From NCBI GenBank assembly GCA_944474755.1, contig OX104111.1:101113178-101177177 (forward strand): a stretch of DNA of 64,000 nucleotides, read 5' to 3'. Under the pieces are notes generated by a model that searched no databases, had not been told where the DNA came from, and worked only from the letters and a program-made list of their open reading frames with translations. Source of the DNA: Limnoperna fortunei (taxonomy: Eukaryota; Mollusca; Bivalvia; Mytilida; Modiolidae). Position 1 is the first letter of the stretch; every line of letters starts with the position of its first letter. A program made the position numbers and the translations under genes. This document shows, piece after piece, positions 44,879-56,800 of the stretch.

Positions 44879-47800
44879 CTGTAAAAAAACAACAAGAAAA
44901 ATTAAAAATTAAAAAAATCAAAATTAAATTTTACATCAATACATAATTATTCTTGTCCACATAACTTGAATTAATGTCAGAAGTCCTATGTGGGTCATAA
45001 AGATACATGACACACCATCTTAAAATAATATACCAACATGCCAAATTTTCATAAGCATATGGCAAAAGAGAAAAGAGGGTTATTTTGCAACAAATTTAAT
45101 ATTCACATTATTAAAAGGTCTACCTACATGTCAAAATATCACTTCTTTGAGGCCAAAGTTTGAAGGGCAGAAAACTTACTGGTAGGTACATTAGTTCTGA
45201 GAGTGGAACACAAATCCATACTTGAAATTAAAATCCATACTAGTAATATTGTTTTCAAAATGTTGTTTTTTAATTCAAGATTTTTTGACAATCTTTGTAA
45301 AAGGGTGGCTAATGTAATTCTGAAAGTAGACAACCTAATAATCATTACTATCAGAATTGGTTAAACTAGTTGTGTGGTTTTGCAATTTCCGTCTTTTTAC
45401 CGTTCAACTAAATTCTAGTGAGGGATACTCTAAGAACACTGACAAAAAAGACACCAAAAGGAGCACCAATGCAAAGATTGGTTTCAATAGGAACATTAAT
45501 TTCCAGAGGAGAAGATTAGTATAACAATATTGATGGTCAGTTGAAGCCAGCAGTACTTATACAAAAGAAGAAACCTCATCATGTGTTTCTACAACAAGTG
45601 TGGACACAGAAAAATGTCTCGCCTGCATTCCGCATCAGTAGCGAAAAAATTACATCATAAGCATTACCTAAATAACATTAAATTGTTATCATTTAAAATA
45701 TATAATGCATGGTTACAGAGAAACGGACCTTATCCACAAACTGTAATGTAGTCACGTGACCATGAAATCGAGGTCATGGTCAGTTGAAACCTACCAGACA
45801 CTCATGTACTAATCATTAGCAACCTAGATACCAAATACTGTCATCCTAACTTGCATGGTTACAGAGGAACTGCCCTAATTCAAAAACTTTAACATAGTCA
45901 ATGGACCGTGAAATTGAGGTCAAGTTCAGGTGACACCTACCAGACAGTCACGTACCATTCATCTGAAACCTATCTACCAAATATTGTCATTCTACCATGC
46001 ATGGTTACAGGGGAACTGCCTTAATACAAAAACTTTAACGTAGTTGCTGGAAAGTGAAATTAATGTTAAGATCAGGTGACAACTACCAGACAGTCATGTA
46101 CTATTCATGAGTTACCTATATACCAAAAATTGTCATCCTACCATGTGTGGTTACTGAGGAACTGCTGTTACCAAAAACTTTACCATAGTCGATGGACCGT
46201 GAAATTGAGGTCAAGGTCAGGTGACTGACTGGCAAGTACTCATCGTAAGCTACCACTGGACCACCAAATTTGATGGACCTAGGACTTAGGCTTACAAAGA
46301 TACAAAGCAAGATGTCCAAGTGTTTGCCACCGCTGGATTCCCATATGTATGTCTCGCCATCAGCGACTTTCGTCGCAGGCAAGACAATAAATAACTGATG
46401 ATGTCAATGTGCAAAAGAAGACATTCCTTCCAGTTCTGGCCAGAGTTCCAGTACTGATCTCAATGTACAAAGGAAGACATTCCTTCCATTTCTGAGCAGA
46501 GTTCCAGTCCTGATCTCTATGTACAAAGGAAGACATTCGTTCCATTTCTGACCAGAGTTCCAGTATTGATCTCAATGTACAAAGGAAGACATTCGTTCCA
46601 TTTCTGACCAGAGTTCCAGTATTGATCTCAATGTACAAAGGAAGACATTCGTTCCATTTCTGAGCAGAGTTCCAGTCCTGATCTCAATGTACAAAGGAAG
46701 ACATTCCTTTCATTTCTGACCAGAGTTCCAGTATTGATCTCAATGTACAAAAGAAGACATTCCTTTCATTTCTGGCCAGAGTTCCAGTACTGATCTCAAT
46801 GTACAGTCAACCCTCTTTACAACGACCATGTTAGTTTCCGGCCATTATTGACGTTAAACTGAATTTGCTGTTATAATGAATTTGTATTTTTGTACTTTGA
46901 TTATCTCCCTTTTATTTGCGTCTATTGAAAATCGTTCAAGTCTGCTCAACATCCAAGCTTAATAACAAAAAAATAATAAAATGCTTGTTTTCTTGCCGAT
47001 ATTTAATCACAAGTGTGGACACAGAAAAACGTCTCGCCTGTATTCCGCATCAGTAACGAAAATAAATTTCGTCATAAGCATTACGTAAATAGCATTAAAT
47101 ATCAGCAGCGGCCTGTATACAAAATATTGTCACCATACCCTGCATAGTTGCAGGGGAACAGCCGTAACCCAAAAACTTTAATGTAGTAGATGGACCGTGA
47201 AATTGAGGTCAAGGTCAGGTGACATCTACCAGACAGTCATGTACTAGTCATCAGCAACCTATACACCAAATATTGTCATCCTACCATGCGTAGTTACAGA
47301 GGAACTGTCGTAACCCAAAAACTTTAACGTAGTCGCTGGACCGTGAAATTGAGGTCAAGGTCAGGTGACAGGTGACTGACTGGCAAGTACTCATCATAAG
47401 CTACCTCTGGACCAAATTTGATGGACCTGGGGCTTGAGCTTACAAAGATATGAAGCAAGATGTCAAGTGTTTACGCCGCCGCCGCCGCCGGATTCCCATA
47501 CATATGTCTCGCCTCCAGCGACTTTCGTCGCAGGCGAGACAAAAAACCTTTTTTTTCTTTTTTTTTAACAAAATTAATTGTAAGTTATGATTGTTTACAT
47601 TAGACCGATTTTCTGTAATTATCCTATGTGCCGCTTCAATCTTTACACACTTGTAATTAAGCCAATAATTTTCTGAAATATTTGAAGATTTAAATATTAA
47701 ATAGCCTTTGACACCTTTTTAATGAAGCCATATCCCTATCATCGATTATTTTTGTAACGGAAATGTCACGCAAGGTTAATTACGTAATAGCAACAGGTGT

Positions 47801-50800
47801 TCACCTGTGCAATTAACCGTTACAAAAACAAATTCTCTGGACAAAGATAATCTTTCACAGGTAAATCTTGATAATTTGTCGTTGTAACGAATTATTTTTT
47901 GCTAGCTTTGGTATATTTGTTACCGACAGACGCAGTCGGAGTCAGAAACCGAATATGTCGTTGTATCGAGCATAAACAACATGTGGACACGTTTGTTCCC
48001 ACTGAAATCCTGTCGGATGTCGAATATTCCGTTAAATCGAATGTCGTTGTAACGAGGGTTCACTGTACAAAGGAAGACATTCCTTTCATTTCTGGCCAGA
48101 GTTCCAGTACTGATCTCAATGTAAAAAGGAAGACATTCGTTCCATTTCTGGCCAGAGTTCCAGTCCTGATCTCAATGTACAAAGGAAGACATTCGTTCCA
48201 TTTCTGGCCAGAGTTCCAGTCCTGATCTCAATGTACAAAGGAAGACATTCGTACCGTTTCTGACCACAGTTCCAGTCCTGATCTCAATGTACAAAGGAAG
48301 ACATTCGTTCCATTTCTGACCAGAATTCTAGTACTGATCTCAATGTACAAAGGAAGACATTCATTCCATATCTGACCAGAGTTCCAGTACTGATCTCAAT
48401 GTACAAAGGAAGACATTCGTTCCATTTCTGACCAGAGTTCCAGTACTGATCTCAATGTACAAAGGAAAACATTTGTTCCATTTCTGACCAGAATTCTAGT
48501 ACTGATCTCAATGTACAAAGGAAGACATTCATTCCATTTCTGACCAGAGTTCCAGTCCTGATCTCAATGTACAAAGGAAGACATTCGTTCCATTTCTGAC
48601 CAGAATTCTAGTACTGATCTCAATGTACAAAGGAAGACATTCCTTTCATTTCTGGCCAGAGTTCCAGTACTGATCTCAATGTACAAAGGAAGACATTCCT
48701 TTCATTTCTGGCAAGAGTTCCAGTACTGATCTCAATGTACAAAGGAAGACATTTCTTTCATTTCTGGCAAGAGTTCCAGAACTGATCTCAATGTACAAAG
48801 GAAGACATTCGTTCCATTTCTGGCCAGAGTTCCAGTACTGGCGACCGTTTCACTAAAGTTATCGTAAATCGTAAGTCTACGATTACACTTACGATTTCCC
48901 TACGTGCACGTATACGACTGTTTCACCAAAGCAGTCGTAAACGTAAGTCTTAAGTGTTGCTACTTACGACTAAGAATGGAACTCTCTAACGTTGGAGGTC
49001 CCAGTGGTAACTGACCATTGGGAGATTATTAAAGAAACGTTTTCCGCCACGCTAACTTTACAAGTAAAAATTAAATGCGCTGTTAAATATAAACTCATCA
49101 TAGACTGATCCCGGCCATTTACAGACGATGTGAATCTAAATATATAACGGTTTACAATTACAATTTTCCAAATGTTGATCAATACACAAATTTAATAGCA
49201 GTCAATGTTTGTTGGAAATTTCGAATAGTTTATTTTAAACATTATATAAGACGAACTTTTGTAACGTTGGAAGCGTTCACTTGGTCTAATGGAACTTAGT
49301 GTTGGAAAATATCCATTTTATGTGGAAGGATTTGACCTTCACTCACCATTGCAACTTAATTCAAGTCTAAACGTAAAGTTTGTAACTGAATGGTCCGATA
49401 AATTCTGGAAAAATAGTGTAGCAATCCGTTCGATGAATTTAAAGTATCGAAATAATTTATCGTTCTGTATTTCGCAAATCGATAAATTCTGGATTCGATT
49501 TTACAAAGTTGTAAAAAGGGATTGCAATGCTCTGTAGCTAAGTTGTTAAAAAAAAAAACAGAAAACAGGAAAAATACAAATGCTAATTACACTGAAATTA
49601 TAAATATTTAAAGTTTCATATTTTCCAACATTTATTACGCAATTCACAACTCATGATTTTTGTTTTATAGACAAATCAAATTTTTAAGTTTAATCCATGA
49701 ATCATTGTACGAAAGAAACAAAATCATCCAGTGTGGGAAGAGGGTCTGAACATTTTTTTTAAATGGAACAATTTTAAATTTTAGGCAATTCTAGCGCCAT
49801 TCTGAACTACAAGTTTCAAAAATGACAGACTGTCGTCTGCATAAGTACGCTGCTGAAGTTGACTTAAAATATTTTAATTCTCTATGACATAACAATACAT
49901 TTTTGTGTTCCGATGGCCATGAAGTGTAATGAAAAATTGGTGCAAATAAGATAATGAAACTAACAGGATTGTTATGCTGAAATAAAAATTTTTAGACGCT
50001 ATAATCAAATGCGTACCTCAAAGAGGCATCTACAATTGCCTGGGAATTTATAGCATGAAAACCTTAAATTCCTGCAAGCAAAGTTAGCCTGTTCAAGTAA
50101 GTCGCGAAAAGTTATTACCGTACTGTTTTTGTAAACTTTTAAATATGCCAGTTGCCGCAATATATATATCACGTGACTCATTTGTGGTGCAGCATTACCA
50201 TGTGATGTAAAATTAACAAGGATTTATATAAATATTATTTTTGATGTCTACTGTCTGTAACACAATTTTTAAAGTCAAAGCTTTATATGCATAATATGCC
50301 AAGCATTCGAAACAAACTGAGTTAGCATAATCTGCAACCAATAGTTTATCGCGACTAGTCAATACAAAATGCGAACAATTATAGGAAGCATGGGGTCAAC
50401 AGAGCCAAAGAATCACACAATAAATTGAATATTTAATTAAATACATGTATTAGATGTATTTGTGTTTGTGGTGAGCGGCAATGCCAGTGTCAGACATTGA
50501 TCAGACGTGAACATGCAGTAAATTATTTACAGGGGGATAACTGTGTGTTGCTATGCATTGTAACTTTTTTTAATGAATATTAAATAGTAGAGAAATCGGG
50601 AAACCCTAATCATATCAAAATACATTTATTTACGGTGCACGGATGTATCAGTGACGCGCCCTTGATGACGTCATCACAATGGAAAGTGAAAGTGGATAAA
50701 ATGTAAAAACTTTTTTCACACGTGTAATCAATATCTCACTGTATTATATCACATAGGGTATATATTCGTTTCTCTTTTTGTAAAGTGCGCGTTCGTTTAC

Positions 50801-53800
50801 GATTTACGAGAGTGCATATAACCACTCGTAAATTTACGATAAACTTTTATCGTAACTCGTAACTTTTATTTATTATTGAAACGGTCGTAACTCTTAAGAG
50901 TGCACTTACGTCTACGTTTACGACTTACGATCTTTAGTGAAACGGTCGCCTGATCTCAATGTACAAAGGAAGACATTTATTCCATGTCTGACCAGAGTTC
51001 CAGTATTGATCTCAATGTACAAAGGAAGGCATTCCTTTCATTTCTGGCAAGAGTTCCAGAACTGATCTCAATGTACAAAGGAAGACATTCGTACCATTTC
51101 TGACCACAGTTCCAGTATTGATCTCAATGTACAAAGGAAGGCATTCCTTTCATTTCTGGCCAGAGTACCAGTACTGATCTCAATGTACAAAGGAAGACAT
51201 TCCTTTCATTTCTGGCCTGAGTTCCAGTACTGATCTCAAGGTACAAGGGGGGACATTGGTGGCCGAATGGTTAAGGTAGTTCGTCTACTATTGATCACGT
51301 GGTCTTTCAACACTGAGATTGCAGGTTCGATTCTCACTGCAGGCAGGGTGTACTCGACTCCAATCTTAATTGACAAAGATTGCCAGTTTTCCTACCGCAG
51401 GTCGGGGGTTCACTCCGGGTACTCTGGCTTACTCCCACAATAAAAACTGGACGCCATGAAATAGCTGAAAAATTGCTGAAAGTGGCGTTAAAACACCATT
51501 CAAACAAACAAACAATCATTTCTGGCCAGAGTTCCAGTACTGATCTCAATGTACAAAGGAAGACATTCGTTCCATGTCTGACCAGATTTCCAGTACTGAT
51601 CTCAATATACAAAGGAATACATTCCTTACATTTCTGACCAGATTTCCAGTACTGATCTGAATATACAAAGGAAGACATTACTTCCATGTCTGACCAGAGT
51701 TCCAGTACTGATCTCATGTACAAAGGAAGACATTCGTTCCATTTCTGACCAGATTTCCAGTACTGATCTGAATATACAAAGGAAGACATAACTTCCATGT
51801 CTGACCAGAGTTCCAGTACTGATCTCAATATATAAAGGAAGACATTCCTTCCATTTCTAGCAAGAGTTCCAGTACTGATCTCAATGTACAAAGAAAGACA
51901 TTTGTTCCATTTCTGACCAGAGTTCCAGTACTGATCTCAATATATAAAGGAAGACATTCGTTCCATTTCTGACCAGAGTTCCGGTTCTGATCTCAATGTA
52001 CAAAGGAAGACATTCGTTCCATTTCTGACCAGAATTCCAGTTCTGATCTCAATGTACAAAGGAAGACATTCGTTCCATTTCTGACCAGAATTCCAGTTCT
52101 GATCTCAATGTACAAAGGAAGACATTCATTCCATGTCTGACCAGAGTTCCAGTACTGATCTCAATATATAAAGGAAGACATTCGTTCCATTTCTGACCAG
52201 AATTCCAGTCCTGATCTCAATGTACAAAGGAAGACATTCGTTCCATTTCTGACCAGAATTCCAGTCCTGATCTCAATGTACAAAGGAAGACATTCCTTTC
52301 ATTTCTGACCAGAGTTCCAGTATTGATCTCAATGTACAAAAGAAGACATTCCTTTCATTTCTGGCCAGAGTTCAGTACTGATCTGAATATACAAAGGAAG
52401 ACATTCGTTCCATTTCTGACCAGAATTCCAGTTCTGATCTCAATGTACAAAGGAAGACATTCGTTCCATTTCTGACCAGAATTCCAGTTCTGATCTCAAT
52501 GTACAAAGGAAGACATTCGTTCCATTTCTGGCCAGAGTTCCTGTACTGATCTCAATGTAAAAAGGAAGACATTCGTTCCATTTCTGACCAGAATTCCAGT
52601 TCTGATCTCAATGTACAAAGGAAGACATTCGTTCCATTTCTGACCAGAATTCCAGTTCTGATCTCAATGTACAAAGGAAGACATTCGTACCATTTCTGAC
52701 CACAGTTCCAGTCCTGATCTCAATGTACATAGGAAGACATTCCTTTCATTTCTGACCAGAGTTCCAGTATTGATCTCAATGTACAAAAGAAGACATTCCT
52801 TTCATTTCTGGCCAGAGTTCCAGTACTGATCTCAATATATAAAGGAAGACATTCGTTCCATTTCTGAGCAGAGTTCCAGTACTGATCTCAATGTACAAAG
52901 GAAGACATTCGTTGCATTTCTGACCAGCTGTAACAACCTGTTAGTCAGCAAGTTGTTCTTGCAGTTTTTACTCTTATACTGTAATCTGTAAATCTAAAAG
53001 ACTTAAGCACTTGGTTGATACTCTGGAGATGGTAAAAATAAGAACCATGCTTGATTAGAATTGCTCAGTGAATAATATATTACATATTTTAATGTTAGAT
53101 AACCCACCATTCTGTGTCTGACCAGAGTTCCAGATATGATAAACCCTCCCTCATTCTGCCAACGATTTCTAGCGGAGTGTCAGTCATACTGGCTGTGTTA
53201 ACAGTTCTTACAACAGCTAAAGCGTCTCTTAAGACTATTGAGATCAACAATCCCCATTCCAAACAACCTGCTTCTAACATAATCTGCAGTAAATATCTGA
53301 AAAATACACATCTTAAAGTTAAATTTTTTTTACATGTTAAATTACTGTAAGAAAAGGTGAATAAAAAAATATATAACAAATGGCTGATGCCATAAAAATG
53401 AATTTAAACTAAAAAAATGAAAATGTCTTTAAGTAACTTTCAATGTATTAATATTTTTATTGTGAGTAGAAAAATTTGTGACTGTTAAGATAGGGTATCA
53501 ATTAATACAAATTTAATAGGGAGCTTTGACGGCTGAGTGGTTTAGGTAGTTAGTTATCTTCTATTGATCATGTGATTGTCAACATTGAGATTAAGGCTTC
53601 AATAAGCAGGGTGTGCTTGACTACTCTAATTGACAAGGATTGCCATTTTCTTCCCAGATACTTAAAATTACTAAAAGTCATGTTTAATACAATTGAAACA
53701 AAACAAATAATACAAATTTAATACAAATAAATAAATAAAAAACAATAAAATAAAGACTTAAAAAGATTTCTTCAATTCAAAGAAACTAAGTGTACTAGTT

Positions 53801-56800
53801 TGGACTGTAGAGGTCCCTTATTAGCCATTTCCTGTAAGAGAAGATCTATTTCAGGTGACAGAGATTTTGACTGTAAACTTACCTGAGCTTCAATTCAGAC
53901 TGCAGTGGTCCCTTATTAGCTATTTCCTGTGAGAGAAGATCTATTTCAGGTGACAGAAATTTTGACTGTAAACTTACATGAGCTCCAATTCAGACTGCAG
54001 TGGTCCCTTATTAGCTATTTCCTGTGAGAGAAGTTCCAGTTCAGGTGACAGAGATTCTGGTTGTGAGCTATTTTCAATCAGATACTCAAATTCTCCTAAC
54101 AATGAACTATTATCTGATATTTCCATTGTTGCAAGACTACTTTCTTCAGCTAAAGGACATTCAAGCAAAATATAAATATAGTTAAAGTTGATAGTTTTTT
54201 TAATAAAAAAAAATTAATTTAATTTAAAGTTTCTTTGTAGTGTCTGTTATAAACAATCAATAGTTAATAATAATGTGAGTAATACACATTACATATGTGT
54301 AGGTACAACTACCTGTATCAGGCAGAGACAGTTGTGTACATTCGTATTACTAGGAGATGCTATGCGTCGAATTGTGATGTGGAACGTTTGCAACTGTCGA
54401 GAAATGCTACAGGTAGTTGTACCTGCACTTAAATGTATGTAATAAGTTTATCTAAAATTAGGAAGTATAAAAAGGGCAGAAAAAACTGAATGTTTAAAAT
54501 TTAATTATTTAACTTTCAACGAAGCATTTGTTTACAAAATATAGTCACATCATATTTCATTCATAGAATGAGAGTCAATCACTGAATCATTGGTTATACA
54601 AGTTATTGTGATGTCAAAAAGTAGTTCCAACAAAAGTACATCTTGTATCACCTATATAGATGATACAAGGTTTTGTATCACATGGGTTTTATCAATCGCT
54701 ATATTTTCGGAACTTGACAAAATTATTTATTCAATTGTTTTGATAACAGTTTACAGATCACCACAATCCCTTTAATGTTTGCATTTAATTAACTCATAAA
54801 TTATAGTTCCATTAAGTTAAGATGGAAAGTAATCAAGTTTAACTTGTTATTATAAACTATCCTTTTTCGACATTATTATGAGTAAATACATATCCCATCT
54901 GGTACCTCGCAGTATGTAAATCTTGTGTCTGAATCATTGTATGTTTGACTTCGTGGCTTCCAACATGTGTAAGCAAGGGTCTTCCATCTAAAATTTTGCA
55001 CGATTGTGCCATTTATGACCACAAAAACAACCATAACAATGATTTTAAAATATGAAAAAAAAAAATTGACCCTAAATAACCGCCCATGGGCGATTTATTG
55101 GCTGGGCAGATTTAGGTAGATCCCAGTACATACTTAATTTTAGATAAACTAAAATATCATCTTCACAAGTTCAAATTACCAATAAAAAGTTGATACTGGT
55201 ACAAATAATCAACTTGATGGTTTTGTGAATTTAAAATGATTGTGGTACAGTTCTCAAGAATGTAATCATAAATCTTTCCAACCATTCTGTGTCTGATAAG
55301 CTAAAACGTTTGTCAGACATGGTATAACCTTGAAAGCTTAATATCTTAGATATCTGCAATTTGAGGGGCCAGTTTGAAGACTATATCATTATCTAGGGGC
55401 CAATTTGAAGAATATATCATTATCTAGAAGACCTTAATGGAATTACAACTTACTTCTAGAAATCTGTGGTTTGAGAAATATGTCGTCAGAGAGAGACTGT
55501 GACATGTTTGGATCACTATATGGAGATTTTAACCTTCCTGGTGGTTGATGTGGAGTTTGTTCATTTTCAAGAGTTTTTGTGACATCTCTTGTAGCAACAT
55601 CATCATCCAGCAATGACAAAGATGCAAGACTAGATGTGGAAACTGAAAATACATACCAATCAGCTGATTCAACTCCTTAAAAACTGACAGGCAGATTTTG
55701 TGTGTGCTTTTTTATACAAAAAAATTGAATATTGAACCTCTCCTATACAAAGCACCCTTGTTATATTTGCCACCTGTTGATCATGCCTATTTAAGGGGAT
55801 GCAGGACACCATCCGCCATTTTTTGTGCAAATTTTAAAATAGATTGAATTAAGGCTATCTTAATAATAATGTCTTTCATTATTAACTCTTAATTTCGATT
55901 AAATTTATAATAATAATGAGTCTTATACCTATATTATAATTTTAATTTATTAATGGCTGAAATAAAAAGTTTTCGCATAAAAATGAGTTAGGTATTGGCA
56001 AAAATAATTAAAATGAAATTTTTAACAAGTGAGGTAATTTTGACCAAAAAATACCATTTTTAGCGCTTTTTGACCAGTTATTATATCAGCTTAACCCCTC
56101 AAAAATAAGCCTTGAAACCTCTATTTTTTATTTTGAATTGTGATAACTTGTATAAATAAGTGTGGACTGTGAGCACACTCACAAAGGGATACCCCCGCTT
56201 CGCTTTCAAGTAGAATTATCTCCCCTGAATAATATCTGACAGTGACGAAAATTCTTCATGCATATCTACATATGCTGTACTTCCTTCATGTAAAGTTTCA
56301 TCAAAATCTGTCAAACGGTTTAAGAGGAGTTGCGCTTACAAGGTCTCCCTCTGAATACTTTATTTAAAAAGTCTAAGTCCAATTATCTCCCCTGAATAAT
56401 ATCTGACAGCGACGAATATTCTTCATGCATATCTACATATGATGTACATCTGTCAAGATGTTTAGGAGGTGAAGCCCTTACAAGGGATGTGGACAGACAG
56501 ACAGGGTGATTCCTATATACCCCCAAACAAGTTTGCGGGGGTATAAATAAAACTAACTACATGGCAAATTTAAAGAAAATTCATTGACAAATTATTTTCA
56601 TTGAAAGTGTCCTGCATCCTACTAAGGTAATATGGGATGTGGAAGTATATCAAAGGGGTCATTTATATGAAACTTAGATAGTATTTTGGAAAATGTGAAT
56701 TAATAGAGATACCCAAGGGACTGTCATTATAGTGGGCCATTTAACAAGGGAACACTGTATTTGATAAAACTTGATCTAAGCATGCACAATAATTAATATT

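Larger units (their letters stand above)
46403..52928 (-). repeat. 56-bp satellite array (~50 units) in RIC1 last intron
   Basis: Unit (plus strand): TTCCATTTCTGACCAGAGTT, CCAGTACTGATCTCAATGTA, CAAAGGAAGACATTCG. Blocks 46403-46803, 48067-48840, 50950-51257 and 51517-52928, about 2.9 kb in all, interrupted by a mariner-like element, a Harbinger-like element and a SINE. Variants (CCATGTCTG, GGCCAGAG, ATATATAAAGG) recur in register, suggesting multi-unit amplification. Long minus-strand frames (e.g. 51334-51891) are repeat translation. Orientation is given as that of RIC1 because the unit resembles the end of the penultimate exon. Confidence 0.95.

Noticed and set aside
49289..49537. 82-codon ORF as a transposase of the 2.1-kb element
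   Set aside because: Too short, with no DDE/DDD or DNA-binding motif visible; kept only as a note in the element entry.
51258..51340. tRNA gene (Ser/Leu-like start with a B box)
   Set aside because: Acceptor and anticodon stems do not pair and the sequence continues into the SINE body; it is the tRNA-derived head of a SINE.
51334..51891. 185-codon open frame on the minus strand
   Set aside because: It translates the 56-bp satellite and part of the SINE; codons shift frame with each unit and no protein family is present.
46403..52928. CRISPR-like array of regularly spaced repeats
   Set aside because: Units are contiguous without unique spacers and the DNA is clearly eukaryotic; it is a tandem satellite.
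53966..53977. A 12-bp intron between duplicated RIC1 exon copies
   Set aside because: Far below any workable spliceosomal intron length, and joining there shifts the frame into a stop.
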